DNA of 64,000 bases from Marinomonas sp. UCMA 3892 (GCF_012726345.1 NZ_PTXN01000001.1:62001-126000); one strand, 5' to 3'; shown: positions 35,056 through 45,008, numbered from the stretch's first letter. Notes: generated from the letters alone by a model not told the origin. A program made the numbers and translations.

Positions 35056-36165
35056 ATGAGGGTCAAATGTGCTTATCTTTCATCCCTCGTTGGGCATCTT
35101 GCTTTGGGGTCAATATTGCTAGTTTGTACTCCCTACCTATATGCAGGTGATTATATTTGGGTATTGCCTGCATGGATGCCTGCACCTATCGTGCCTGTAG
35201 ATAATCCAATGAGCGAGGAAAAAGTCAGGTTAGGTCAGCGGCTTTTTTACGATGCCAATTTGTCTGGTCCAGGTTACATGTCCTGTTCGACCTGTCATAT
35301 GCCTGAACATTCATTTTCAGAGCCAAGACCCGTTTCTGTCGGTGTCACAGGGCAGTTTCATAGTCGTAATGCCATGTCGATTGTCAATGTGGCTTATATG
35401 AAAACACTGACTTGGGCGAATCCTGACGAGGTACGTTTAGAAGACCAAGCAAATGTGCCTATTTTCGGTACTCATCCCATTGAAATGGACACCAAAGGGC
35501 AAGAAGAGAAAGTAATTTTGTTTCTACAACGGGACCCTATTTATCCAAATTTATTTCATAAAGCCTTTCCTGATCAAGACAACCCTATTAGCTTTGACAC
35601 GATTACCAAAGCGCTGGCTTCTTTTGAACGTACTTTAATTAGTTATCAGTCACCTTATGACGATTACAAATACAATCATAATGACAGTGCCATCAGTGAG
35701 GATGCTAAGCTTGGTGAGGCATTATTTTTTAGTGCGAAGTTGGGCTGTTCTAGCTGCCATGCTGGTGTGCATTTTTCCGATGCGACGCAAACACCAGCCT
35801 TCCATAACACAGGGCTTTATAACTTAGATGGTAAAGGTGCTTACCCAGAAGGCAACCAAGGATTGTTTGAACATACAGGGAAAGAGGCAGACAAAGGACG
35901 ATTTAGAACACCAACGCTGCGCAATATCGCTCAAACAGCGCCTTATATGCATGATGGCTCTATCGCGACCTTAGAAGAGGTGATAGAGCATTATGCGGCT
36001 GGTGGACGTGCAGCACAGCAAGGTAAAGCGTCTCCATTAAGGTCTGATAAGTTACATCCGTTTGTATTAACCGACGATGAAAAGCGTCAACTTATGGCGT
36101 TTTTAACGAGTCTTACGGACAGCAAATTCATAGACAATCCGCACTTTACGACCCCATTTAGATAG
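35056..36165 (+). CDS. Di-haem cytochrome c peroxidase, MbnH/MXAN_0977-like
   Basis: A 369-residue exported protein with two c-type haem motifs, CSTCH near 80 and CSSCH near 230, and a signal-like N-terminus (cut near LYA-GD). Unlike ordinary CcpA, it has the sequence pattern of the MbnH family (WVLPAWMPAPIVPVDNPMSEEKVRLGQRLFYD, SRNAMSIVNVAYMKTLTWANP, LRNIAQTAPYMHDGSI). MbnH proteins oxidise a tryptophan of a partner MbnP; no MbnP gene is seen here. Start at ATG 35056, with GGGAGG upstream. It follows the psp genes by 23 nt. Confidence 0.85.
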   Translation: MRVKCAYLSSLVGHLALGSILLVCTPYLYAGDYIWVLPAWMPAPIVPVDNPMSEEKVRLGQRLFYDANLSGPGYMSCSTCHMPEHSFSEPRPVSVGVTGQFHSRNAMSIVNVAYMKTLTWANPDEVRLEDQANVPIFGTHPIEMDTKGQEEKVILFLQRDPIYPNLFHKAFPDQDNPISFDTITKALASFERTLISYQSPYDDYKYNHNDSAISEDAKLGEALFFSAKLGCSSCHAGVHFSDATQTPAFHNTGLYNLDGKGAYPEGNQGLFEHTGKEADKGRFRTPTLRNIAQTAPYMHDGSIATLEEVIEHYAAGGRAAQQGKASPLRSDKLHPFVLTDDEKRQLMAFLTSLTDSKFIDNPHFTTPFR

Positions 36166-36176
36166 CATGAAATACA

Positions 36177-36213
36177 CAAAAACCGTCGTAATCAATGATT
36201 AAGACGGTTTTTT
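36177..36213. terminator. Terminator after the di-haem peroxidase gene
   Basis: AAAACCGTC pairs with GACGGTTTT, with inner TAATCA/TGATTA pairs and T- and A-runs on the two sides. It lies between convergent genes. Confidence 0.88.
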
Positions 36214-36234
36214 GGGCTTTTAAGAAGCGCTTTA

Positions 36235-37851
36235 TTAAACCGTGAAGCGTTTCACTTGTCCGGCGAGTTCATCCGAATTGCTTAAGGTTTGATGCACTGA
36301 ATGGCTGATACGCTTGGATATTTCCATCACATCTTTCGACATATCGGCAAGGTTTGAAAGGTTTTGGTTTATTTCGTCTGTTACCTTGCTTTGCTCTTCT
36401 GTTGCACTGGCGGTTTGAGCGGTAAAGTCATAGATTCGTCCGGCGGATGTTTTTACAACCGCAATGGATTCCATTGTTTTACGCGAAAGAGAGACGCTGG
36501 TGCCAGCCATATCTACGCTTCGAGTAATCGAGCTTACCGCATTACTCACGCCAGACTGCAAGTCATTAATCATCTGTTGAATATCTTCGGTAGAGGCTTG
36601 AGTTTTGCTGGCCAGTTCTCGTACTTCATCGGCGACTACAGCAAATCCTCGGCCTTGCTCACCCGCCCTAGCAGCTTCTATCGCCGCATTTAACGCGAGT
36701 AAATTGGTTTGCTCAGAAATGCCAAGGATGACATCCAGTACAGAAGCAATTTTATCGGATCGTTCAGAAAGTTGATTGATGACTCCTGCAGCACCTTGGA
36801 TTTGCTCTGCAAGGTTATCAAGCTGGGAAATGGCATTGTCTAATTGTCTTACTCCATCATCTGCTGAACGATTTAATGCTTCAACCTCGGCAACGGTATC
36901 CGCTGCATTTTGCGCCACTTCTCGAGTGGCTCCGCCCATTTCTTCTACCGCTGTCACCACAAAATCCAATGATTGGTTTTGGCGTTCGCTAAGCTCTGCG
37001 GATTGGGTAGCGGACTCGCCTAAATTAAACATTTCTTGGCGTATGTGTTCACACCCGTTACGAACTTGTCCAATCAGGCTGCCAAGGCGAGCAACAAAAC
37101 TGTCTAACTCTCGACTCAGGTCGCCTGTTTCATCGGTTTTAGTACTGTTAATTCGTCGCGTTAAATCTCCATCACCAGAGCTGATTTGCTGAACACCAAA
37201 AGTAACTTGTTTGATGGCTTTAGAGATGTTTCGCGGCGCGAACCATGCAAGCACCATACTTAAGAAGAGGGCGAATATAGCAAAGACACCAACTGTCATT
37301 TTAAAAATACTGGTGAATTCATTGATAGATTTATTCTCCTCTGCAGAGTACTTACTAATCAGCTCTTCCGAGCGATCATACAAGGATCGTAACTTAAGAA
37401 AATCGTTTTGGTTTTCACCAATAAAATCAATCATGGCGGAATCGGGTTTTTCCTTCACAGTCTGCATAATACGCTGGTTGCCATCAGACCAGTTTTTGTA
37501 AAGCGTATCGAAGTCGACTAAAAATCGTGATACTTCGTCTATATCAGCAGTGAGTTGTTTGAATTCCCTCATTCTATCCAAAGCCTGCTTGGCATTTAGT
37601 AATGCCGCGTCTTCTAAGGCTTTAGCGTTGTTCGTGTTTTTCTCGAATACCAAGGTAGCCAGAGCAAGTCGGGATTGATACAAGTCTCTGTCGGCATTTT
37701 GAATTAAGGAAGTTCCTGAGGCGTATTTGCCTATGCTGTTTTGTAGATAACTGACTAGAGTTTCAGTTGAAATGATAACCATTAGAAAAACTAATGCTAA
37801 ACCGCCAAATATTAAGGTATATCGACCTCTTATTGTCTTTAATATCTTCAT
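36235..37851 (-). CDS. Methyl-accepting chemotaxis protein
   Basis: A 538-residue transmembrane receptor: TM1 (about 12-34), a periplasmic four-helix ligand domain (about 35-188), TM2 (about 189-208), HAMP (about 209-262) and the MCP signalling domain with the hairpin tip [20 protein letters not shown] near 395. The C-terminus has no NWETF-type pentapeptide. The ligand is unknown. It is monocistronic. Confidence 0.92.
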   Translation of the reverse strand: MKILKTIRGRYTLIFGGLALVFLMVIISTETLVSYLQNSIGKYASGTSLIQNADRDLYQSRLALATLVFEKNTNNAKALEDAALLNAKQALDRMREFKQLTADIDEVSRFLVDFDTLYKNWSDGNQRIMQTVKEKPDSAMIDFIGENQNDFLKLRSLYDRSEELISKYSAEENKSINEFTSIFKMTVGVFAIFALFLSMVLAWFAPRNISKAIKQVTFGVQQISSGDGDLTRRINSTKTDETGDLSRELDSFVARLGSLIGQVRNGCEHIRQEMFNLGESATQSAELSERQNQSLDFVVTAVEEMGGATREVAQNAADTVAEVEALNRSADDGVRQLDNAISQLDNLAEQIQGAAGVINQLSERSDKIASVLDVILGISEQTNLLALNAAIEAARAGEQGRGFAVVADEVRELASKTQASTEDIQQMINDLQSGVSNAVSSITRSVDMAGTSVSLSRKTMESIAVVKTSAGRIYDFTAQTASATEEQSKVTDEINQNLSNLADMSKDVMEISKRISHSVHQTLSNSDELAGQVKRFTV

Positions 37852-38080
37852 GAATCTTGTCCCTGCGTCTGAAGTCTATAAAGTCTTGCTATACCGCTAT
37901 CCTAGGTTAAAACAACATCCATAGGACAATAGCCCACATTTAAAAATGGCACTGGATAGGGAAGTTCGCAAGCTGTACCTATGCTGTTTTATTAACAAAT
38001 TGTAACTTTTTGCAACAAACTCTCTGTTAGCGAAAGCTGAGCAGGTCAAGATGAGTAAAAATCAAAAGGAGTAAATCGAT

Positions 38081-38548
38081 ATGTCAGAATACTATGCCAC
38101 GGTCGAGTGGAAGCGCGGTACGCAATTATTTTCAGATAAAAAATACAGTCGTGCACATGAATGGCAGTTCGAAGGCGGCGTGGTTGTGCCTGCTTCGTCT
38201 TCACCGCATATTGTCCCTTTACCTATGTCTGTGGCGGAAAATGTTGATCCGGAAAAAGCCTTTGTCGCTTCGCTATCCAGTTGCCATATGTTGTTTTTCT
38301 TGGACTTTGCTTCACGTAAAAAGTTAATTGTCGATCAATATACAGACAAGGCCATTGGCACCTTAGCTCTGGGGGCGAACGGTAAACAAATGATGACCGA
38401 AGTAATATTGCGTCCAACGGTGACATTTGTTGGAGATAGACCTAGCTCAGAGGAAATCAAAGCACTCCATCATCAGTCCCATGAGGCGTGCTTTATTGCC
38501 AACTCAGTATTGACCAACGTCCGTGTCGACGAGGCTTTCTGTGTTTGA
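38081..38548 (+). CDS. OsmC-family protein
   Basis: A 155-residue OsmC/Ohr-superfamily protein with the two conserved cysteines, Cys68 (LSSCHMLFFLDFA) and Cys138 (HHQSHEACFIANSV). The first cysteine motif with His is the peroxidatic type of the OsmC subgroup rather than Ohr. It probably reduces organic peroxides. GGAG lies about 10 nt before the ATG. It is monocistronic with a terminator. Confidence 0.88.
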   Translation: MSEYYATVEWKRGTQLFSDKKYSRAHEWQFEGGVVVPASSSPHIVPLPMSVAENVDPEKAFVASLSSCHMLFFLDFASRKKLIVDQYTDKAIGTLALGANGKQMMTEVILRPTVTFVGDRPSSEEIKALHHQSHEACFIANSVLTNVRVDEAFCV

Positions 38549-38559
38549 TCAGTAACAGA

Positions 38560-38587
38560 AGCGACTCATTGATTGAGTCGCTTTTTA
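38560..38587 (+). terminator. Terminator after the OsmC gene
   Basis: AGCGACTCA pairs with TGAGTCGCT, a 9-bp stem with a short TTGAT loop, followed by TTTTT. It also faces the convergent GST gene. Confidence 0.85.
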
Positions 38588-38595
38588 ATTACTTA

Positions 38596-39207
38596 TCAAG
38601 CTTGAGTAATGGGGATAAACCAATCCAAAGCTTCGATGTCTTTAATCCAGCGTTGGATATTTGGATATTCAGACAACTGATAAGAACCGCCTTCTTCGGC
38701 CACATGGGTATAGGGGAAGAGACAAATATCCGCTAGTGTCATGGTGTTTCCCGCCAAAAAGGCCTGTTTCGCTAATGCCTCATCCATGAGTTTTAACGCG
38801 GCGCAACCTTGTTCAATACGATCTGGCAGCATTTGCTTTTTCAACTCTGTCATGGCGTTATGAGTTAGCCAAAAACGTGGCGAGGCAATGTTGGGTTCGT
38901 GGCTGTATTGTTCCCAAAACAACCATTTATAGACTTTGGCCCTAAGAATGGCATCAGTCGGTAACAAGGCAGATTTGTGTTGTTCTGCAAGATAGAGAAG
39001 CACAGCATTACTTTCGCTCAAGCATTGTCCACCATCTAATTCCAACACCGGAATTTTACCATTTGGGTTCATCGCCAAGAAAGACTCGGTGTGCGTTTCG
39101 CCCTTGGTGATGTCATATTGTTTCAACGTCACTTTTAAACCTAAACAAGCGCATAACAAACGGATTTTATAACCGTTTCCTGAGGGCAAGAAATCGTGCA
39201 GAATCAT
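38596..39207 (-). CDS. Glutathione S-transferase family protein
   Basis: A 203-residue GST. The N-terminal thioredoxin fold (about 1-78) has the cis-proline segment GKIPVLEL and the glutathione-binding LSESNAVLLYLAE, and the C-terminal helical domain includes LADICLFPYTHVAEEGG. ATG 39207 has AAGGAG 8 nt upstream, which fixes the start. It is divergent from a LysR gene with 67 nt between starts, so that regulator probably controls it. The substrate is not known. Confidence 0.9.
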   Translation of the reverse strand: MILHDFLPSGNGYKIRLLCACLGLKVTLKQYDITKGETHTESFLAMNPNGKIPVLELDGGQCLSESNAVLLYLAEQHKSALLPTDAILRAKVYKWLFWEQYSHEPNIASPRFWLTHNAMTELKKQMLPDRIEQGCAALKLMDEALAKQAFLAGNTMTLADICLFPYTHVAEEGGSYQLSEYPNIQRWIKDIEALDWFIPITQA

Positions 39208-39274
39208 GAGTGTCTCCTTCTTAGTTGATGTTTTGATCATCTGACAAACAGCTCACGGAAAAAAGCGAATTAAA

Positions 39275-40183
39275 TTGACGGCTGGCTTAACGCATTTTGA
39301 TGAATCCCTAAAAGAGAAAATAGTATTGGATACGGAACTATTAAAAACCCTTGTGGCGATTGTTGATCATGGCAGTTTTCAACGCGCCGCTATGCAAACC
39401 TTTCGTACTCCCTCAGCCATCAGCATGCAAATGAAGCGGCTGGAAGAGCAAGTCGGCACAGACTTGTTTTGTAAGCAAGGTCGAGATCAAGTGCTTACCG
39501 AAGACGGCCAGCAGCTTGTGCATTATGCGAGACAAATTTTGCAATTGCAGGAAAGCGCCCTGCAATCCATCAAAGGACCACAGCAGGGTGTTTTGCTTAA
39601 TTTAGGCTGCCCTAATGATTACGTGGCGAATTTATTGGTCGTCATTATGTCTGTCATGGAAAGCATGCTGCCCAATATCCGCTTTCGAATTCGCACTGGC
39701 ACATCCTCTGAACTAAGAGAATTGATGGACAAAGGCGAAGTGGATTTAGCCCTAGTTACGCGAACACCAGACAGCGACGAAGGCTTAACCTTGTTCCAAG
39801 ACAAAGGCGTTTGGGTGGCGAAAAAAGGCTTTGATTGGACGACACTGAACCCTTTATCACTGGCCTTATATGAGTCTAGCTGTAAGTTTCATTCCAGCGC
39901 CGTTGATGGTTTGCAGAAAAAAGGCACGGATTATCAACTCTATTGCGTGACCGCCAATCTCACTCTGATTGAAAGCCTGTTGATGGCCGAAAAAGCCATT
40001 TCCGCCATCGCCAGCATCAGCGTGAATGACTCACTGGAAATCATCGCAAGTGATTTATTACCTAGCCTTCCTGCGGTAGAAATCGCTTTTTCTCGCTCCG
40101 CCTCCGCACCCGATTGGTTAACCGTTTCATGGATTGAAGAAGTGATTGAGCGAGTGATTAGAGAAACGGAAAGGGTAGGTTAA
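39275..40183 (+). CDS. LysR-family transcriptional regulator
   Basis: A LysR protein of up to 302 residues. The HTH lies near residues 22-78 (GSFQRAAMQTFRTPSAISMQMKRLEEQVG), then a substrate-binding domain. The start is uncertain: TTG 39275 gives the longest form, while a TTG near 39326 would begin at LDTELLKTL, which is the usual LysR N-terminus. It is divergent from the GST gene. Confidence 0.82.
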   Translation: MTAGLTHFDESLKEKIVLDTELLKTLVAIVDHGSFQRAAMQTFRTPSAISMQMKRLEEQVGTDLFCKQGRDQVLTEDGQQLVHYARQILQLQESALQSIKGPQQGVLLNLGCPNDYVANLLVVIMSVMESMLPNIRFRIRTGTSSELRELMDKGEVDLALVTRTPDSDEGLTLFQDKGVWVAKKGFDWTTLNPLSLALYESSCKFHSSAVDGLQKKGTDYQLYCVTANLTLIESLLMAEKAISAIASISVNDSLEIIASDLLPSLPAVEIAFSRSASAPDWLTVSWIEEVIERVIRETERVG

Positions 40184-40284
40184 GGGTTGGCATAGTGTTT
40201 TTAATTTTTGTATAGATACAAAGGCTTATATTGTTGATGAAGATTTTTTAAAAAAGATATATTTTCACATAAAAGGAATACATT

Positions 40285-41013
40285 TTGAGTTGGAAAATAA
40301 AGCAATTGAAAGATGACGTTTGCCTGCTGTTTGATGAAGAGCAAACCAAAAAACTGAGTCCCTCATTAGATTCAATATTCGAGAACCAAGATTTTTCTCG
40401 TTTTCATTATGGTGAAATTCAGCGGCTTATTGAAGAGCATATGAAAGATAAAAAATCGGCTAAAGATTATATGAGATTGGTAATAACAAATGATGTTGAT
40501 GTATTAAATGCTGAGCATGAGTTCAAAACAGGTTGTCGCGCGCATATTTTTGCACTTCTAAAAAACCTTCATAGCATTACTGATTTCTTAGCACATGTTT
40601 TATATTTTTCGTTTGGCTTAGATCGATTAAAAACAACAGAGATAGCCCCTAAAAAGTTAAACCTTTATACCGTAAAAGATAAAATGAAAAAGCATTTTAA
40701 TACTCCTAGGCTACTAGGTTTAATTGAACGGCTTACGTCTAATTCTGATTATGAATATCTTCGAGATATTGTAAATCATAGCAAGCATAGGTCTAACATC
40801 ATGTCTCAACTTACATACGATTCACTCAAGCAAGGGAAAGATATCTATCTGCTTTCAATATTTGCTTTTTCTATTGATGGGAAAAGCTATAACGCTAGAG
40901 ACGTCAGTGATTTTCTCAATAGTGAGTACGATAGACAAAGTGAGCTTGTCATTGAAATAGGAAATGAGATTAATAAAACTGTTACAAACATGTTGGCTAA
41001 TCATCCTCAGTAA
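40285..41013 (+). CDS. HEPN-like hypothetical protein
   Basis: A 242-residue soluble, mostly helical protein starting from TTG 40285 with AAGGA 7 nt upstream. The segment EHEFKTGCRAHIFALLKNLHSITDFLAHVLYFS and the later DIVNHSKHRSNIM resemble the Cthe_2314-type HEPN domain, a helical fold with R-x4-6-H-type catalytic pairs in related ribonucleases. This is a weak, memory-based likeness. The gene is A+T-rich compared with neighbours and overlaps the convergent monooxygenase gene by 17 nt, both signs of recent arrival. Confidence 0.6.
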   Translation: MSWKIKQLKDDVCLLFDEEQTKKLSPSLDSIFENQDFSRFHYGEIQRLIEEHMKDKKSAKDYMRLVITNDVDVLNAEHEFKTGCRAHIFALLKNLHSITDFLAHVLYFSFGLDRLKTTEIAPKKLNLYTVKDKMKKHFNTPRLLGLIERLTSNSDYEYLRDIVNHSKHRSNIMSQLTYDSLKQGKDIYLLSIFAFSIDGKSYNARDVSDFLNSEYDRQSELVIEIGNEINKTVTNMLANHPQ

Positions 41014-41278
41014 TTGTATAAAACCGCTCAACATTTTTTGTCACTTCACCCCAATGAGAGGTTTTTACTCTGGCTTGGTGCCTTTCAAACGCCGCTTTGT
41101 CGGTGAATTCTTCGTACACATCAAAGCGTTGTGGGTTGTCTGAATCTTGGGTCACGGTAAAGGTGATGCAGCCCGCTTCTTGATGCGTTAGGGCGATATG
41201 GTTTTGCAGCTCAGTTAACACCGCATTTAGGTCTTCTTTTGGCACTTCAATATGGCCGCTTAAAGTTATTTTTGCCAT
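40997..41278 (-). CDS. Antibiotic biosynthesis monooxygenase-family protein (quinol monooxygenase-like)
   Basis: A 93-residue ABM-domain protein (dimeric alpha/beta barrel), beginning MAKITLSGHIEVPKEDL, with the family pattern EAGCITFTVTQDSDNPQRFDVYEEF and HQARVKTSHW. Such proteins act as small YgiN-like quinol monooxygenases. ATG 41278 has AGGA 9 nt upstream. It follows the EamA permease gene by 11 nt, so the two form an operon. Its 3' end overlaps the convergent HEPN-like gene by 17 nt. Confidence 0.88.
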   Translation of the reverse strand: MAKITLSGHIEVPKEDLNAVLTELQNHIALTHQEAGCITFTVTQDSDNPQRFDVYEEFTDKAAFERHQARVKTSHWGEVTKNVERFYTITEDD

Positions 41279-41289
41279 GGTCGTTCGTC

Positions 41290-42207
41290 CTATCGTTTCT
41301 GTGTCAGTGGAAGTGACCAATTAAATTTCACGGCGCTGACGGCGAGTAATATCAATATCACACCCAATATTTGCGTTAGGCTGATGTGGGTCGAAAAGGC
41401 AAAGTGGTCAACAAACAAAGCGGTGATCGGATAGATAAACGACAGTAGTGCAATCAAGCTGGTGGGTAACTTTTGAAAGCTGTCATACATGATGATGTAC
41501 ATAAATCCGGTTAGCACGGCACCGAGAATCAATAAATCGATCCACTGACTGGTTTGCGTTGGTAAGTTGTCAAAATCGGCAAAAGGCAAAAGCATAAAGA
41601 CACCAACGATCACCTGTACCAAGGCCACAAAGGTGGAGGGCACTTGGCTGACTTTTTTAGTGACAAGCGTGGTCACGGTATAAAGTAACGCAGCGCCCAA
41701 GGCGAGTAGTAAGCCAAATAATGCAGAAGAACCGTCGCTGCTTGTGTCGCCAGAGAAGAGTGCGCTTATCTCGCTCAGGTCTAATTCCACGATTAAAAAC
41801 AACCCGACAAAGGCCAGCGCCAACCAAAATAACAAACTGCCAGACAGCTTTTCTTTAGTGAGTAACGCGCCCGTTAGGACTAAAAATAACGGCTGCATAT
41901 GGTAAGCCACAGTGGCGATAGAAAAGGGGATGTAATTGAATGAGGCAAATAGAAATATCCAGTTTCCTACTAAAGTAATGCCGCCCAAAATAATCATCAG
42001 CAAGACGTTGCGCTGGAAGTATTCGCGACGAAGTAATCCCGCATAGTAGGCGTAACTTCCCAGCACCAGCGCACCTATCACACAGCGAAACAGCACCACA
42101 TTCCAAAAGGCTTGGCCTGAACTAATGACAAAATAGCCGATAGTGCCAGACAGCATCATAGCCAAGATAAGTTCGATACTACCGATAGTATTGCTGGAAC
42201 GATTCAT
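41290..42207 (-). CDS. EamA/DMT-family transporter
   Basis: A 305-residue inner-membrane protein with ten predicted transmembrane helices in two EamA halves (about 8-140 and 165-298). The DMT family exports amino acids or other small metabolites. It is divergent from an Lrp/AsnC regulator (158 nt between starts), which suggests an amino-acid-related role. The exact substrate is unknown. Confidence 0.9.
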   Translation of the reverse strand: MNRSSNTIGSIELILAMMLSGTIGYFVISSGQAFWNVVLFRCVIGALVLGSYAYYAGLLRREYFQRNVLLMIILGGITLVGNWIFLFASFNYIPFSIATVAYHMQPLFLVLTGALLTKEKLSGSLLFWLALAFVGLFLIVELDLSEISALFSGDTSSDGSSALFGLLLALGAALLYTVTTLVTKKVSQVPSTFVALVQVIVGVFMLLPFADFDNLPTQTSQWIDLLILGAVLTGFMYIIMYDSFQKLPTSLIALLSFIYPITALFVDHFAFSTHISLTQILGVILILLAVSAVKFNWSLPLTQKR

Positions 42208-42364
42208 GTGGGATTCCTCAAATAGTCCTCTTAGTAAAGTGTTCAGCTGAATACCTTTTTTCGAGGAAGTGTTCTATGGTGAATAGAATAGATCCGAAAG
42301 CCTAACTTTGGCAGATATAAAAATAGGTAAAAACCATAAAACACTGTCTATATCGGAGGTAAAA

Positions 42365-42826
42365 GTGCGAAATAACCTAAGAAAAGAAGAGTATGCCTTA
42401 GACGGTATCGATACTAAGCTTATCGAGCTGCTTTATGGAAATGCCAGAACCCCTGTTACCGAGCTAGCGCGTGCTGTTGGCATGACCGCTCCCAGTGTCA
42501 ATGAACGGCTTAAACGTTTGGAAGAAAGTGGCGTGATAGCGGGTTATCGAGTGGAAGTGAACCCTAAGGTGCTGGGTTATAGCTTGATGGCGATTGTGCG
42601 TATGCGTCAGCTGCCGGGCAAATTAAAAGCGTTAGAGGCGTTAATCAGTTCGATACCGGAATTTGTTGAATGCGATAAAGTCACCGGTGAAGATTGCTAT
42701 GTCGCGCGTTTATATTTGAAAGACATCAGTGAGCTAGATCCTATTCTTGATCGAGTTTCTGAGCTAGCTGATACCAATACTTCGATTGTGAAATCGACGC
42801 CAGTGACACGACGTTTGTTGGTTTAA
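42365..42826 (+). CDS. Lrp/AsnC-family transcriptional regulator
   Basis: A 153-residue regulator: HTH (about 10-70, LDGIDTKLIELLYGNARTPVTELARAVGM) and RAM/AsnC ligand domain (about 80-150, ECDKVTGEDCYVARLYLKD). I use GTG 42365, which has CGGAGGT 4-5 nt upstream; a TTG at 42308 has none. It is divergent from the EamA permease, and probably controls it in response to an amino acid. Confidence 0.88.
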   Translation: MRNNLRKEEYALDGIDTKLIELLYGNARTPVTELARAVGMTAPSVNERLKRLEESGVIAGYRVEVNPKVLGYSLMAIVRMRQLPGKLKALEALISSIPEFVECDKVTGEDCYVARLYLKDISELDPILDRVSELADTNTSIVKSTPVTRRLLV

Positions 42827-42848
42827 AGCGTGTTTATCTCAATCTGTG

Positions 42849-44267
42849 TCAATCACTCGTCTCTGTTCCAATAAGTCCATTACCCTGATGTCGAGTGTTA
42901 AGAGTCACGTCTACTTGTAGGCCTGGATGATTGTCTTGAAGTTCTAGCTTCCCTTGATGAAAGTGTGCGATGGCTTTGATTAATGGGAAGCCTAGTCCAT
43001 ATCCGGGGCTTGTGCGGCTTGATTCTAGGCGAAATAAACGTTGCAAGGCTTTGTCTTTAAATTCATCAGGTATGCCTGGGCCGTTGTCTTTGACAATGAA
43101 GCCTGAGGTGGTGGTAATTAGTTCAATAGCGCCACCAGAACCTGTGTATTTGCAGGCATTTTCTAGGGTATTAAACATGGCGCGGAAAATAAGCGTTTTA
43201 TCACCCTTAATGTGGGGCTGAGCAGTGGCAATAAATGACAGAGTTTGCTGCTTATCTTGAGTCAACGGTTGTATTAGGTCGATAACATCTTCTGCGATTT
43301 GATTAATATTCACAGTGTCAAAGTGGGAGTCGGTTTGCTTATGTTCTAGCCTGCTTAACTCTAGCATGGCGCTAAACGTCGTTAGAATATGATCCAGCTC
43401 TTCTAGCATTTCTTGTAACTGGGATTCGTTAATAGGTGCTTCATCTAAGGTGTTTAGATGGCTTTCGAGGCGTAGGCGCAGTCTGCCAAGTGGTGTACGA
43501 AGATCGTGGGCGATGGCATCAGTTACGCCTGAGACAGCATGGAAAGAATCTTCCAGTTGATTGAGCATTCTGTTTATGTAGTTAGCAAGTAGGTCGAATT
43601 CATCTTTGCGATGGCTAACGGTGACCCGTGCACCTAGGTCACCGGATTGTATGACCTTGGCGGTGTCGTTGATGTTTTTGATGCGGCTGAGGAGTTGTGT
43701 CGATAAGTAGCGTCCAGATAGCAGACCCAACCCAAGGGTTAGTAGCAAAGCCAATATGCCGGCCCGAAGAAATTGCGTTTGCAAGAAATATAAGTTTTCA
43801 TCATCAAACGCGACCAATAAGCGTCCATGGGTGAGTGTTGTAATACAGCCTATGTAAAAGCGCAGATCGTTAGCACTGTCGACAAAAAAGGTCGTTTGCG
43901 CAGGGCAAGTTGCGAGGCTGGTTGGTAAGCGCGAGAGGTTGCCGTAGGTCTCATGCGCATTTTCATAGGCAAGCACTAGGTTGTTAACTTGCTTGGCCTG
44001 ACTGGTAAATTGAAGCAGGTATTCATCTTCGTTCATTTGTTGGTTGAACAGGCGTTGTTGCTGCGTAATAAGCTGAATTTGCTGCTGATAGCTGCGGCTT
44101 ATCTCCCCTACGCTGAGTTGATAGAGCACAAAAAAAGCCACCGCCATTAAGGTGATTAATAGGGTCGTGTAAAGCAGAGTAAAACGCCAAGCAAAGCTAG
44201 CTCGTCGCTTTTTCAACCAATCGATAACCAACGCCGCGTATTGTTTCAAGGATCGGGGGAAGGTCAT
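42849..44267 (-). CDS. Sensor histidine kinase
   Basis: A 472-residue sensor. TM1 lies at about 28-50, a periplasmic domain at 51-165, TM2 at about 166-186, HAMP at about 187-240, the phosphoacceptor His254 in AIAHDLRTPL, N-box NTLENACKYT near 375, G1 VKDNGPGIP and G2 GYGLGFPL. The ATG 44267 overlaps the response-regulator stop by 71 nt; it has AAGG 9 nt upstream. TTG codons at 44231 and 44216 would give shorter forms. Partner of the regulator at 44197. Confidence 0.9.
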   Translation of the reverse strand: MTFPRSLKQYAALVIDWLKKRRASFAWRFTLLYTTLLITLMAVAFFVLYQLSVGEISRSYQQQIQLITQQQRLFNQQMNEDEYLLQFTSQAKQVNNLVLAYENAHETYGNLSRLPTSLATCPAQTTFFVDSANDLRFYIGCITTLTHGRLLVAFDDENLYFLQTQFLRAGILALLLTLGLGLLSGRYLSTQLLSRIKNINDTAKVIQSGDLGARVTVSHRKDEFDLLANYINRMLNQLEDSFHAVSGVTDAIAHDLRTPLGRLRLRLESHLNTLDEAPINESQLQEMLEELDHILTTFSAMLELSRLEHKQTDSHFDTVNINQIAEDVIDLIQPLTQDKQQTLSFIATAQPHIKGDKTLIFRAMFNTLENACKYTGSGGAIELITTTSGFIVKDNGPGIPDEFKDKALQRLFRLESSRTSPGYGLGFPLIKAIAHFHQGKLELQDNHPGLQVDVTLNTRHQGNGLIGTETSD

Positions 44268-44886
44268 CGGTTTCTACCTTTTTTCGTAAGCGTGCCACGT
44301 GAACATCAATGACATTGGTCTGTGGGTCGAAGTCATAATCCCATACAGCCTCAAACAATAAGGTGCGGGTAACGACTTGTTTAGGGTGTTCCATTAAATA
44401 ACGTAGGATTTGGAACTCTTTTGGCTGCAGGCTGATTTCTCTTCCTGCCCGCCAAACCTGTCTCGTAAGTAGATCCATTTTCAAGTCTGACACTTGTAAC
44501 AAGGTACTTTGTTGCACAGCTGCCATGGGTTGTCTTCTGATGAGTATTTCAACGCGAGCTAGAAGCTCGGCAAAGGCGAAGGGTTTGACAAGGTAATCGT
44601 CTCCGCCTTCGCGTAGCCCTTTGACTCGCTCATCAACAGAATCTAATGCGCTGAGTATTAAAACGGGTAAGGTTTTTTGGGCGCTACGCAATGTATTGAG
44701 AACTGTCATACCATCTAATTTTGGAAGCATGCGATCCAGGATAATCAGCTGATAATCCCCTTCTAATGCTTGGAACAGAGCATCTTGTCCATCACTGGCG
44801 ACGTCCACTTGATAGCCCTGTTCTGTGAGGCCTTTTTTAATAAAACCTTGTGTGACGATATCGTCTTCAACTACCAAAATTCGCAC
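44197..44886 (-). CDS. OmpR-family response regulator
   Basis: A 229-residue response regulator. The receiver domain (1-115) has phosphoacceptor Asp51 (ILDRMLPKLDG) and Lys about 101 (LVKPF). A C-terminal winged helix follows (about 130-225, LQPKEFQILRYLM and RGVGYRLVEK). It is closest in pattern to the QseB/PmrA group. It forms a two-component system with the downstream kinase and follows the PepSY-domain gene on the same strand. Confidence 0.93.
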   Translation of the reverse strand: MRILVVEDDIVTQGFIKKGLTEQGYQVDVASDGQDALFQALEGDYQLIILDRMLPKLDGMTVLNTLRSAQKTLPVLILSALDSVDERVKGLREGGDDYLVKPFAFAELLARVEILIRRQPMAAVQQSTLLQVSDLKMDLLTRQVWRAGREISLQPKEFQILRYLMEHPKQVVTRTLLFEAVWDYDFDPQTNVIDVHVARLRKKVETDDLPPILETIRGVGYRLVEKATS

Positions 44887-45008
44887 TATTTGTTCCTATC
44901 ATTGTGAGCCTGCCATTTTTGTTGCTATTGCGGCGGCTGTTCTTATGTTAAGCAAGTTTGTTCAATGCTGGAATAGAGGGATGGCTCATTTTCAGAAAAG
45001 CGACGCAT

